Origin: Enterococcus moraviensis ATCC BAA-383
GTDB taxonomy: Bacteria > Bacillota > Bacilli > Lactobacillales > Enterococcaceae
Assembly (NCBI RefSeq): GCF_000407445.1
Contig: NZ_ASWB01000002.1
Span: 186,001-250,000 of the forward strand
Direction of reading: 5' to 3'
Length of the DNA: 64,000 nt
The notes beneath the pieces were generated by a model. That model did not search any database. It saw only the letters and a program-made list of their open reading frames with translations, and was not told the DNA's origin. How positions within the stretch are numbered: position 1 is the first letter of the stretch; the number at the start of each line of letters is the position of its first letter. Both the position numbers and the translations under genes were made by a program. Below are positions 1 to 7,598 of the stretch, piece by piece.

Positions 1-2
1 TT

Positions 3-1937
3 AAAGGAACCGCTATTGCTGATGTTGGTCTAGCATCGCCAAAAGTTATCGTTTTTGCACTACCAGAAGAATTACGAGGTAAGATTGATGGACCGATGAT
101 GATCAATGCCCATGCTAAATTACTTCCAATCGTGCCAGGGGATGTACCAGTCGTAAAAGATCTAATTTTAAATGTGGGTACTCTTGTAACGAGATTATTA
201 AGTTTAGCAAAACCATTGGGATTAGAATTGGATTCATTGGAAAATGCGTTTAAAGGATTAAATACGCTTCAGGATTTAGGGAGTTATGAAGCAACATTTG
301 AAGGGAAATTATCACCTGATGGCAAGTATGTGATGGTTGATTTCACTGATGGACTAGGGCAATATGTTCGAACAACGTATGCAAAATTGTTTGACCCATT
401 GAAAGAAGCTGTAGATGGGTTAAAATTTTCCGGACTACTGGCTATATTAAATCCAGTACTTAATTTATTGAAACCAGCTGTCAATGGTTTGTTAGATCTT
501 GTAGGTCAAATCGCCAATGGCACATCTGATGTATTGACTCAAGCCTTGCAAGCAAATGTTCTTGGAGATGTGACATTTGATTTTACTGCTAAAGTGTCTG
601 ATATTACAGCTGAAAAAGCAAAAATTACTGCAATGGCTGTTAATAAACCAGTTATTGACTTAGCGTTACTCAATACAATCCATGCAAATGGTGATGCAAT
701 CAATTTGTATTTCGACAACATTGAAGAAGACCCATTAGCTAAATATTCAGTTTCAAAACCTATTGTTAAAGACATCATAGAAGGCGTAACAAGCCTGAGT
801 GGGAATGTAGAGATTATCCAACCTATTCCGACAGGCGTGACATTTCAAGCAAAAGTCATGTTGCCAGATGGAACAACATTGTCTGGCGTTGTAACGGAAG
901 ATGGCACTTTTGTGATTCCATTTAATCACTATGAGCCTAAAGAAAATGATCTATTACAAATAGTGGTAGAAGCCAGTGTGGATAACTATACGAAAAAGAG
1001 CGAACCAACAATCAAGCAAGTTATTGCAGATCCATTTTTACGGTATGTTGTTGCAAAACCTGTGGTTAGCGATATTTTAGACGGGATGCCAAGTCTGGAT
1101 GGACAGGTTAAGCTCAATCAGCCTATTCCACATAATGTCACTTTTACAGCGAAAGTAGAACTGCCAGATGGGACCACTTTGACAGGCGCAGTTGATGACG
1201 CTGGGTATTTTATCATTCCATTTGAACGTTATCAACCTCAAGGAAACGATGAGTTAAAGGTAAGAATTGAGGCCAGTGACGGTGAGCGAAGGAAAGTTAG
1301 TGATTTGGAAACGAAGCAAGTGATCGTTGATCCTTTGAAATATTATCAGGTTCCGATCCCACAATTTAAAAATGTGAATGAAGGAAGTCAGTATCTTACA
1401 GGTTCAATCGAATTAGGAAATATACCAGATGAAACGAAATTATTTGTACAAGTGCAATTTCCTGATGGTTCATTACGGAAAGTCTCAATCGAAAAGGATG
1501 GAACTTTTTCAATTTTTGTAGCAGATAAAAATTTAAAAGAAGGTAATCCATTGCGATTAGTTACGCTCGCAGAACATATCCAGTCTTATAAAGGTAAAAA
1601 CAGTGACAATGTAGTCTTTGCCGTTGGAAAAATTCCATCCTTAGATGGATATGTTGTTCCAACTCCTGTCGTTGTTCCGATTTTTGTTGGTGATACTGCA
1701 ATCAATGGAACTGTCAAAATCACAAATCCTCCAGAAGGAACGCAATTTATTGTTAGAGTGAGATTTCCAGGGAATATCTATGAAGAGGCACCTGTTAATG
1801 GAGATGGCACGTTTACCTTAGACATTTCTAAACGACAATTGGCAGCAGGTACGTCGATTACATTCAATACAACGGCAACACTTGGCAATGAAACAGCAGC
1901 AAGCGGGAGAGTAATTGTTTCTGTTGGAGCCAAATAA
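3..1937 (+). CDS. WxL-cluster large adhesive/Ig-like repeat surface protein (5' partial)
   Basis: The frame is open from the first bases of the window with no start codon or ribosome site, so the N-terminus lies upstream; the in-frame ATG at 96 is internal. The visible 645 residues contain a leucine-rich N-terminal part and then four related segments of about 95 residues. Each carries a beta-rich 'PDGTTLSG'-like motif followed by 'DGTF' or a variant, and the segments are joined by 'KP' linkers. This resembles the stacked Ig-like domains of large adhesive proteins encoded beside WxL proteins. It lies 36 bases upstream of a WxL-domain gene and upstream of a DUF916/DUF3324 gene, the usual three-part cluster. 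It is probably secreted and held at the cell surface by complex formation. No sortase motif or membrane anchor is visible at the C-terminus. Ligand unknown. Confidence 0.75.
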   Translation, partial: KGTAIADVGLASPKVIVFALPEELRGKIDGPMMINAHAKLLPIVPGDVPVVKDLILNVGTLVTRLLSLAKPLGLELDSLENAFKGLNTLQDLGSYEATFEGKLSPDGKYVMVDFTDGLGQYVRTTYAKLFDPLKEAVDGLKFSGLLAILNPVLNLLKPAVNGLLDLVGQIANGTSDVLTQALQANVLGDVTFDFTAKVSDITAEKAKITAMAVNKPVIDLALLNTIHANGDAINLYFDNIEEDPLAKYSVSKPIVKDIIEGVTSLSGNVEIIQPIPTGVTFQAKVMLPDGTTLSGVVTEDGTFVIPFNHYEPKENDLLQIVVEASVDNYTKKSEPTIKQVIADPFLRYVVAKPVVSDILDGMPSLDGQVKLNQPIPHNVTFTAKVELPDGTTLTGAVDDAGYFIIPFERYQPQGNDELKVRIEASDGERRKVSDLETKQVIVDPLKYYQVPIPQFKNVNEGSQYLTGSIELGNIPDETKLFVQVQFPDGSLRKVSIEKDGTFSIFVADKNLKEGNPLRLVTLAEHIQSYKGKNSDNVVFAVGKIPSLDGYVVPTPVVVPIFVGDTAINGTVKITNPPEGTQFIVRVRFPGNIYEEAPVNGDGTFTLDISKRQLAAGTSITFNTTATLGNETAASGRVIVSVGAK

Positions 1938-1973
1938 ATAGAAGATTTACCAATAAAGAGAGGGTGTATAAAA

Positions 1974-2576
1974 ATGAAGAGTTCAATGTTTGTTACTACT
2001 CGTTCCAAAGTTCTATTATTATCTGTTATTTTTGGTGTCTTATTTGTGGGACAAGCTGCATCGGCTGCGGATATTAATAAGGCAACTGATTTAGATGTTA
2101 CCTTTACGCCAGGTGCATTAACGTTAGAAGCTGTTTCTACGATTAGTTATGCTTCACAAACTATTTCGGTCAATGATGCGTCTTACATCCCAACAAATCC
2201 TGCAGCGATCAATGTTGTTGTTTCAGATGCTAGAGGGACGAATGCTGGTTGGAAACTTAGTGGAAAATTGAATGGGTTTAAAGATAACGCAGCGGCAGCA
2301 TCTTTACCAAATGCCAGCTTGAATTTTAAAAATACACAAGCAGAAACGAATAGTGATGCAGAAGCTCCTACACCAGTAAATACAGTAAAATTAACTAGCG
2401 GAGCTGCTACAGCAACGCCTTTTGCAACAGCTGCAGCAGGTGCTGGCGCTGGTACTTGGACGTTTACTTGGCCAGATGCTGAAAGCAAAGGTGTGACGCT
2501 AGATGTACCAGCAGCAATGGCAACACTTGGCAAACATACTTCCACAATTGATTGGACGTTAGCTGATGCGCCGTAG
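1974..2576 (+). CDS. WxL domain surface protein
   Basis: A 200-residue secreted protein with a signal peptide (about residues 1-32, ending ...AASA). The mature part has the two hallmarks of WxL domains: a proximal 'GWKLSG' motif and a distal 'DWTLADAP' ending. WxL domains bind peptidoglycan non-covalently and complex with the neighbouring DUF916/DUF3324 protein. The gene follows the adhesive protein by 36 bases and has a good ribosome site (agagagggtg) before its ATG, so the two are probably cotranscribed. A hairpin with a T-run follows, so the next gene may need readthrough or its own promoter. A stretch at about residues 140-155 is Ala/Gly-rich. Domain call is confident; the role in adhesion is inferred from the family. 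Confidence 0.9.
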   Translation: MKSSMFVTTRSKVLLLSVIFGVLFVGQAASAADINKATDLDVTFTPGALTLEAVSTISYASQTISVNDASYIPTNPAAINVVVSDARGTNAGWKLSGKLNGFKDNAAAASLPNASLNFKNTQAETNSDAEAPTPVNTVKLTSGAATATPFATAAAGAGAGTWTFTWPDAESKGVTLDVPAAMATLGKHTSTIDWTLADAP

Positions 2577-2652
2577 CAACAAAATGTGAGGAGACTGTAG
2601 GGCAATGTGCATCAATCAGTGTTGTTCCACACGTTTCATTTGAATTATTAGC

Positions 2653-2700
2653 GAGAAAAAAGACTTCTTTGGGAGGATTTTTTCTCAGCTTCTTTTTTTT
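2653..2700 (+). terminator. Rho-independent terminator after the WxL gene
   Basis: GAGAAAAAA (2653-2661) pairs with TTTTTTCTC (2678-2686), followed by a T-rich tail ending in eight Ts. It lies between the WxL gene and the DUF916/DUF3324 gene and may lower expression of the latter. Confidence 0.65.
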
Positions 2701-2721
2701 AATAATAAAGGAGTGAGTGAA

Positions 2722-3765
2722 ATGGATGGTTGGCTTAGGTCAAAAAATATGAAGTTATTCTTTTCGATTGGGTTTATTTTTAGTCTATTGATCGCAAAAC
2801 CAGTTTTAGCACAAGAAAAAAATAATGAAACAAACAGTTTTTACGTACAAGCTATTATTCCGGAAAACCAATTAGATAGGACAAAGTCTTATTTTGAATT
2901 GAAAATGTTGCCAGAAGCAGAACAAGAATTGCAAGTGAAACTAGTAAATCCAGAAGCTACACCCATTACTATTTCAATCAACGCAATAAATGCGACGACA
3001 ACAGAAGAGGGGATGATCGACTATACGTTAAAAGGAATCAAGGATAAAAGTTTGAGCTATCCATTTGAATCGTTGGTCGATGTTATTGAAACAACAATTT
3101 CGTTACAACCTTATGAAACAAAAATTGCACGTTTTCACGTAAATATGCCAAAAGAAAAATATGACGGTGTAGTAGTTGGAGGATTGAGATTTACTAAGAA
3201 TTTACCTGATAATGAGCTAAACAGTAAAGAAGTAACCGTTCAGCAACGATTCCACTATGTTATCGGTGTTGTATTAAACGAAACGGATGAAGCTATCTTA
3301 CCAGATTATGAGATGGATTCAGTAAATGTAGCAAAATCTAAACAAAGCAATAAAATGGCAGTGATTCATTCGATTCGCAACAAACATTCAGCGATTTCAA
3401 AGAAAATGGATGTAAAAATGTCTATTCAAAAAAAGGGAGAGAAGTCTCCGGTGATCAAATTTGAAAAAGAGTCATTGGAAATGGCGCCAAATTCAATGAT
3501 GGATTTTTCAGTACCGATAAAAAGACAATTACAACCTGGAAGATATAGCAGCATCACTCAAATTGAGCAGGAAGATAAAAAATGGGAATTCACAAATGAA
3601 TTTGAAATTACAAGAGAGCAATCAAAGTTGATCAATGAAGAAAACAAAGGAGATAAAGTGGCAAGTACCATTCCTTTATGGCTGATCATGATACTAATTT
3701 TATTAATTTTGTTAGTTCTAGTTCAAGGGTATATTTTATGGAGAAAGAAACAACAACGTAAATAA
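2722..3765 (+). CDS. DUF916 and DUF3324 domain protein (WxL-interacting protein)
   Basis: A 347-residue membrane-anchored surface protein: N-terminal hydrophobic signal segment, DUF916 domain in the first half ('YDGVVVGGLRF' is typical), DUF3324 in the second half, then one transmembrane helix (roughly residues 305-335) and a basic cytoplasmic tail. Proteins of this build bind WxL proteins and peptidoglycan and tether the complex to the cell. I chose the ATG at 2722, eight bases after GGAG; an upstream GTG at 2713 overlaps that ribosome site. It is the last gene of the WxL cluster here and ends in a strong hairpin terminator shared with the convergent gene. Confidence 0.88.
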   Translation: MDGWLRSKNMKLFFSIGFIFSLLIAKPVLAQEKNNETNSFYVQAIIPENQLDRTKSYFELKMLPEAEQELQVKLVNPEATPITISINAINATTTEEGMIDYTLKGIKDKSLSYPFESLVDVIETTISLQPYETKIARFHVNMPKEKYDGVVVGGLRFTKNLPDNELNSKEVTVQQRFHYVIGVVLNETDEAILPDYEMDSVNVAKSKQSNKMAVIHSIRNKHSAISKKMDVKMSIQKKGEKSPVIKFEKESLEMAPNSMMDFSVPIKRQLQPGRYSSITQIEQEDKKWEFTNEFEITREQSKLINEENKGDKVASTIPLWLIMILILLILLVLVQGYILWRKKQQRK

Positions 3766-3812
3766 AAAGGTCTAAGAAATAACTCAGAATGTTATTTCTT
3801 AGACCTTTTAAA
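3766..3812. terminator. Bidirectional terminator between convergent genes
   Basis: A near-perfect hairpin, AAAAGGTCTAAGAAATAAC paired with GTTATTTCTTAGACCTTTT, with A-rich and T-rich flanks, so it can serve the WxL cluster (+) and the secreted-protein gene (-). A second small hairpin (AGTCCG/CGGACT, 3833-3849) lies on the minus-strand side. Confidence 0.85.
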
Positions 3813-3858
3813 ATTGACTTAATAGTTTGTTTAGTCCGAATGACGGACTGTTTTGCTA

Positions 3859-4668
3859 CTATTTTAATTTGATTTTAACTTGTGTATTATCGTTAAATTG
3901 CGCTTGATATTGGAATTGTTTGTAGCTTGAGCCGCGACCTAATTTATTTAAAATATGAGAGGTGATTGTTTTTTCACTTGCATGTTTTAAATCTAAACCA
4001 GCAGTGATACCTTCGATTTTTTCAGCAGCTGCAGTATCTTGTAGTTGTACTTTATTTGATTTATCTTGATATTGTGCCTTGATTGTTCCGTTACTTTTTA
4101 CTTGATATTCTAATTGAATTTGTTGTCCAGTAGTGTAAGTAACTTGGATCTCTAATTTTTTAAGATCAGATTGTTCCGATATTTCTGGAACTTCAGGTTT
4201 TTCAGGTGTTACTGGAACTTCTGGTTCTTTAGGTTCTTCTGGTAATACAGGCGTTCCAGGAACATAGTATGATTGTAAACCAAATTCCGCTTTAACATAT
4301 CCTTTAGTGATCAAAATAACTTTAAGATGTAAATCATTTTGGTAAGTCATTTTTTGCAATAAGCTGATTGATTTTGAATAATTTCTGCCAAAATCTCTTG
4401 CGATCACTACTGCTTGTGATGAAGAATAACCAGCAGCTTCCCATGTACTTGCTTTAACTAGTTTATTGTAAACAGATGATACGTTTGAACTTGTTAATGA
4501 TAAACCAGTGTACGCTAAGATATCTGCTTTATTAAATAAAGTGATTGTCTTATTGTAGTTTGATTCAACTAGTGTTGCTGCCTCTGCTGAGCTTGACACT
4601 ACTGACAAGCTAGCTGAACATAAACTGATTGCCAATCCTGCGATCATCATACCTTTAAAAACTTTCAT
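3859..4668 (-). CDS. Secreted protein with C-terminal YusW-like domain
   Basis: A 269-residue protein with a clear signal peptide (cleavage about residue 30, after SSSAEA). Residues 35-135 form a helix-rich region I do not recognise. A Pro/Glu/Val-rich linker follows at about 137-165 (repeated 'PEEPKEPEVP'-like units). The last 100 residues look like YusW-type domains: two beta-hairpins, 'GQQIQLEYQV', and a late 'YKQFQYQAQF' strand. The family is of unknown function and occurs in secreted Bacillus proteins. There is no sortase signal. The ATG at 4668 follows a strong GAGGAGG ribosome site. It stands alone, convergent with the WxL cluster. Fairly sure it is secreted; the domain call is from pattern only. 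Confidence 0.6.
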   Translation of the reverse strand: MKVFKGMMIAGLAISLCSASLSVVSSSAEAATLVESNYNKTITLFNKADILAYTGLSLTSSNVSSVYNKLVKASTWEAAGYSSSQAVVIARDFGRNYSKSISLLQKMTYQNDLHLKVILITKGYVKAEFGLQSYYVPGTPVLPEEPKEPEVPVTPEKPEVPEISEQSDLKKLEIQVTYTTGQQIQLEYQVKSNGTIKAQYQDKSNKVQLQDTAAAEKIEGITAGLDLKHASEKTITSHILNKLGRGSSYKQFQYQAQFNDNTQVKIKLK

Positions 4669-4877
4669 AAAAATACCTCCTCTTTTTTAGCTACTATTTT
4701 ATGAATAATAAATGACTATATTTTTGTCCAAAAGGAATGAAAAGTAAATGTATATGAGTGATTTATCATAATGTTTGAAATACATATCTTTAAAGTGGTA
4801 TGTATGAATAAAACTTTAAATAAAAAAAGATTTTAACGATTGAAGTAGAACTAACCCAGTAATTCAATTTAAGAACT

Positions 4878-4923
4878 AAAGGCTTCTCTCATTTTTTACT
4901 TCATTCAGAGAAGCCTTTTTTAA
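4878..4923 (+). terminator. Orphan intrinsic terminator
   Basis: AAAGGCTTCTCT pairs with AGAGAAGCCTTTTTT around a 17-base loop. No plus-strand coding sequence ends upstream of it, so it may end a small RNA or insulate the following gene. Confidence 0.75.
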
Positions 4924-4987
4924 AGCGATGCACTCGTTAAAGAGAGTAGTGTTTAACAAAATTTGTTATCGATATTCATTGTATTTT

Positions 4988-4996
4988 TGTTATAAT
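4988..4996 (+). promoter_or_regulatory. Extended -10 promoter for the gene at 5034
   Basis: TGTTATAAT matches the TGnTATAAT extended -10 element; the -35 region (about 4969-4974) is poor. It lies 37 bases before the start codon. Confidence 0.55.
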
Positions 4997-5033
4997 AAGG
5001 AAGTCGAGATAGCGTAAGAAAGGATCTGTATAA

Positions 5034-5426
5034 ATGAAAAAAGCAAAGATCACTAAAACGGTCAACTTATTAGAAGGCGGTTGTAACGTGTGTGGAATCA
5101 TTGAAGATGAGAATTATACGTTACTGTTAGATGAACAGGCTATGGCATTAGAAGAATTGACAGTGAATGCTTTAATAACAGCAATCGTATTAAAAAACGG
5201 CTATAAGCGCGAGTATGAAATGGATGTTATTGACGATTATACGTTATATAAAAAAGCAGACTATCACGTTACACTTAAAGAAGAGTATAACTTCCTAACG
5301 TATTCAAATGATGAAACAAAAATCGAAACAAAAGATCAAATTTTAGATAAAGTGGAATTAACAAAAACAGTAAATGAAATTTTGATTACTCTATTTAAGT
5401 TGGAAGAGTTATCGTTTGAGTTCTAG
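5034..5426 (+). CDS. Hypothetical protein, 130 residues
   Basis: I do not recognise a family. The protein is soluble and acidic with no signal peptide or membrane segment. A CxxC pair (residues 17 and 20, 'GCNVCG') could bind metal or form a disulfide, but there is no second pair. The rest alternates strand-like and helical stretches. The gene has an extended -10 promoter and an AAAGGA ribosome site 11 bases before ATG, and ends in a strong bidirectional hairpin, so it is a real single-gene unit. Convergent with the DUF4303-like gene; no functional link is shown. Confidence 0.7.
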   Translation: MKKAKITKTVNLLEGGCNVCGIIEDENYTLLLDEQAMALEELTVNALITAIVLKNGYKREYEMDVIDDYTLYKKADYHVTLKEEYNFLTYSNDETKIETKDQILDKVELTKTVNEILITLFKLEELSFEF

Positions 5427-5438
5427 TTGTTTGAATGT

Positions 5439-5490
5439 AAAAAAGTGGCAAGGACAATAACGCACAGCGCTATGTCCTTACCACTTTTTT
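5439..5490. terminator. Bidirectional terminator
   Basis: AAAAAAGTGGCAAGGACA pairs with TGTCCTTACCACTTTTTT (one bulge). It serves the convergent genes ending at 5426 (+) and 5492 (-). Confidence 0.88.
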
Positions 5491-5491
5491 G

Positions 5492-5989
5492 TTAGTCTAT
5501 TTGAAAAAAAGCTGACATTGAGATTTTTTCAAAACGTTCTTGTGATCCAAAAGCATCTTCATTACGATCATAAACGAGTAACTTGAATTCTTCTGTTTTA
5601 GGTATTCGCTCAAATGTTTCAGTTTCTAAGAACAAAACAAATTGTTGGCAAAGCCATTCAAGAACGGTTTCGATGTCATCTGGATCTTCAACCCAGTCAT
5701 CAAATAAATGAAGCGATGCAAACCGTTGATTTTCGTCCCAATCACGCGCATTGTATTTCATCTCTTCTAATTGAGAAGTGGTGTAGCCTTTCGTTGTATA
5801 ATACTCGGTTGTTTCTTGCCAAAGATCAATGGTATTGAGGCAAAAGTTTATTTCACCTTCTTCATAAATGTTGCAATCCAAAGCAATTGCATAAAATGTT
5901 TCTTCTGTTTGCTCTAATAAAAAATTATCGATGCTATCTGTCAAAAAATTAAAAAAGTATTCCTGTTGTTTTTCTAAAAAGTTATCCAT
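5492..5989 (-). CDS. DUF4303-like protein, 165 residues
   Basis: A soluble, very acidic protein (many Glu/Asp, almost no Lys in the first half). The N-terminal helical part leads to 'ETFYAIALDCN', which resembles the start of DUF4303 domains, followed by a Trp/Tyr-rich middle ('DLWQETTEYY') and a conserved-looking 'FASLHLFDDWVEDP'. DUF4303 and related SMI1/SUKH-like proteins often act as immunity proteins in polymorphic toxin loci, but no toxin gene is adjacent here. It has a strong GGAGG ribosome site and shares the terminator at 5439-5490 with the convergent gene. Family call is tentative; function unknown. Confidence 0.55.
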   Translation of the reverse strand: MDNFLEKQQEYFFNFLTDSIDNFLLEQTEETFYAIALDCNIYEEGEINFCLNTIDLWQETTEYYTTKGYTTSQLEEMKYNARDWDENQRFASLHLFDDWVEDPDDIETVLEWLCQQFVLFLETETFERIPKTEEFKLLVYDRNEDAFGSQERFEKISMSAFFQID

Positions 5990-6200
5990 TGTTTTCCTCC
6001 AACTACACTATCTTTTAAATATTGAAACAGATAATAAGAGGAATGTCTATCTAAAGTTAAGATTTAAAGTAAAACAGACAATTTTTAAGAAAATGTAAAG
6101 ATTTATTAGGAAAAAAAGAGTATTATCACGTAAACATTGGGTTAGGAACGATAAATTAAGTAGATACTTGTATAAGTAGTTTCCTTATATAAAATTTAAT

Positions 6201-6229
6201 TTGACTTTGTGATTGGATACGCTTATAGT
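6201..6229 (+). promoter_or_regulatory. SigmaA promoter of the M-box leader
   Basis: TTGACT (6201-6206), 17-base spacer, TATAGT (6224-6229). Transcription would start near 6236, just before the M-box. Confidence 0.75.
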
Positions 6230-6245
6230 TTAAACTGAATTAAAT

Positions 6246-6450
6246 ACTTGTTAGGTGAGGCTCCTATATAAACACAGGCTGCTGCTCAGAAATGTCGAAA
6301 GACAGGTACGGGTAGGACAAATTTCGTCGAATTAAGGCGTTTTTCAAAGTAGCTAAAAGCAATGCTTTTTACGTTATATAGTGCTAAAACTCAACGAAGA
6401 GAAGAGTTAGCTAAGTTGAAGATCTATGGCAAGTGTCAGAAATTTAACGA
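6246..6450 (+). ncRNA. M-box (ykoK leader) Mg2+ riboswitch
   Basis: The conserved M-box blocks appear in order: TTAGGTGAGGCTCCT (6251-6265), GCTGCTG (6280-6286), AGAAATGTCGAAAGAC (6288-6303), TCGTCGAATTAAGG (6324-6337) and TATAGTGCTAAAACTC (6377-6392). In known M-boxes, high Mg2+ compacts the RNA and favours a terminator, so the downstream gene is expressed when Mg2+ is low. A terminator with six Ts follows at 6461-6493, consistent with that logic. The usual targets are Mg2+ transporters (mgtE, mgtA, corA); here the only downstream gene is an LCP-family ligase. Confidence 0.93.
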
Positions 6451-6460
6451 GCAATCTAGT

Positions 6461-6493
6461 CACTTCGCTGAGTACCCTTGGTGAAGTTTTTTA
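6461..6493 (+). terminator. Riboswitch expression-platform terminator
   Basis: ACTTCGC (6462-6468) pairs with GTGAAGT (6481-6487, one G-U pair), followed by a run of Ts to 6492. It lies between the M-box and the LCP ribosome site. Confidence 0.75.
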
Positions 6494-6535
6494 TTATATC
6501 CAGAGGAGTAGCTGAGCTGTAGAAAGGAATAACTC

Positions 6536-7450
6536 ATGAAAAAATCTGTAAAAATAGTAATCATTACCGTGTTATCAATTCTTCTTGTGGTTGTAAGTGC
6601 TGGTTGTTATGCAGCAATTTCATTCCAAACAGCAAAAGAAGAGAGTGAATCAAAACTCCCCAAAAAGAACCAAAATTTCACGGGTGATGAGCAGACAAGC
6701 GATAAAGAATTGACCGTAATGGTTGTTGGAAATGATTCTAGAGATGACGATGAAGATCAAGGCCGTTCAGACACGCTGATGGTCGCCCACTATGATGGCA
6801 AAACGAAACAACCCAAATTGATCTCGATCATGAGAGACAGTTATGTAACCTTTCCTGATGGCAGTCAAGACAAGATAAATGCGGCTTATGCATATGGTGG
6901 CGCACAAATGACAAAAGACGTTTTAAAGACGAATTTTGATTTACCGATCAATTATTATGTTGTTATGGACTTCAAAGAATTTAGTGACATTATTGATGAA
7001 CTTTATCCCAAAGGGGTTACAATTGATGCTGAGAAGGATATCAATTTGGATGGTGTAGATATCTTAAAAAGAAAACAAACCTTGCATGGCAATAGTCTAT
7101 TACAATATGCTCGTTTTAGAATGGATGAAGAAGGTGATTTTGGCCGGATCAGACGTCAGCAACAAGTGATGGATGCGTTAGTTGAACAATCTAAAGATTT
7201 GATTCCTGTTTGGGAATTACCTCAGGTAGCGGGAAAAATGGTTGGAAAAATCGATACAAATGTCCCAACGAGTTTATTGATTGATTTAGCAAAAGATTTT
7301 CTTTCTGGAAAAGTGAAACCGTTAGAGTCACTTTCAGTTCCCGTAGAAGGAACATGGAACTTCAACGATTATACTGAATCTGGGAGTGTGATTGAACTAG
7401 ATGAACCCAAAAATGCTGAAGCAATCAAAGCATTTATGAAAGATAAATAA
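6536..7450 (+). CDS. LytR-CpsA-Psr (LCP) family wall-polymer ligase
   Basis: A 304-residue membrane-anchored enzyme: N-terminal transmembrane helix (about 7-29), then the extracellular LCP domain. Visible LCP residues include 'GRSDTLMV' (Asp79), 'SIMRDSYV' (Arg100, Asp101), 'KINAAYAYGG' and 'YARFRMDEEGDFGRIRRQQQ' (basic and acidic residues near 193-207). LCP enzymes transfer teichoic acid or other glycopolymers from undecaprenyl pyrophosphate to peptidoglycan and use Mg2+ to hold the pyrophosphate. The gene is monocistronic, with an M-box leader upstream and a terminator downstream. Older databases may call it a transcriptional regulator, which the topology contradicts. Which polymer it ligates cannot be told. 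Confidence 0.93.
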   Translation: MKKSVKIVIITVLSILLVVVSAGCYAAISFQTAKEESESKLPKKNQNFTGDEQTSDKELTVMVVGNDSRDDDEDQGRSDTLMVAHYDGKTKQPKLISIMRDSYVTFPDGSQDKINAAYAYGGAQMTKDVLKTNFDLPINYYVVMDFKEFSDIIDELYPKGVTIDAEKDINLDGVDILKRKQTLHGNSLLQYARFRMDEEGDFGRIRRQQQVMDALVEQSKDLIPVWELPQVAGKMVGKIDTNVPTSLLIDLAKDFLSGKVKPLESLSVPVEGTWNFNDYTESGSVIELDEPKNAEAIKAFMKDK

Positions 7451-7462
7451 AACCTGATTTAT

Positions 7463-7507
7463 GATCTGTCTGTTCAGTTTATACTGAGCAAGCAGATCTT
7501 TTTTTAT
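7463..7507 (+). terminator. Terminator of the LCP gene
   Basis: GATCTG (7463-7468) and CAGATC pair around an inner CAGT/ACTG stem, followed by seven Ts. Confidence 0.8.
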
Positions 7508-7598
7508 AAAGTACAGATAAATCAGCTTATTTGTATGCGTTAAGATCAGGCTTGTGCTATCCTTTAAGAAAACGGTTTTTTAGAAGGAAGGTCTTAGC

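Larger units (their letters stand above)
4669..5033. other. Divergent intergenic region with an orphan terminator
   Basis: 365 bases without a protein gene. It holds the promoter region of the minus-strand secreted-protein gene, a terminator on the plus strand (4878-4923) with no plus-strand gene before it, and an extended -10 (TGTTATAAT, 4988-4996) for the next plus-strand gene. A weak promoter-like pair (TTGAAA 4776-4781, TATGTA 4800-4805) precedes the terminator. Confidence 0.5.
5990..6535 (+). other. Long leader region: promoter, M-box riboswitch, terminator
   Basis: The 546 bases before the LCP gene hold the 5' region of the minus-strand DUF4303-like gene and then a promoter (6201-6229), an M-box aptamer (about 6246-6450), an intrinsic terminator (6461-6493) and the ribosome site (AGAAAGGA, about 6521-6528). 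No coding sequence is evident. Confidence 0.8.

Noticed and set aside
5034-5989. Toxin-antitoxin or toxin-immunity pair
   Set aside because: The two genes converge with a terminator between them, and neither has a toxin-like domain.
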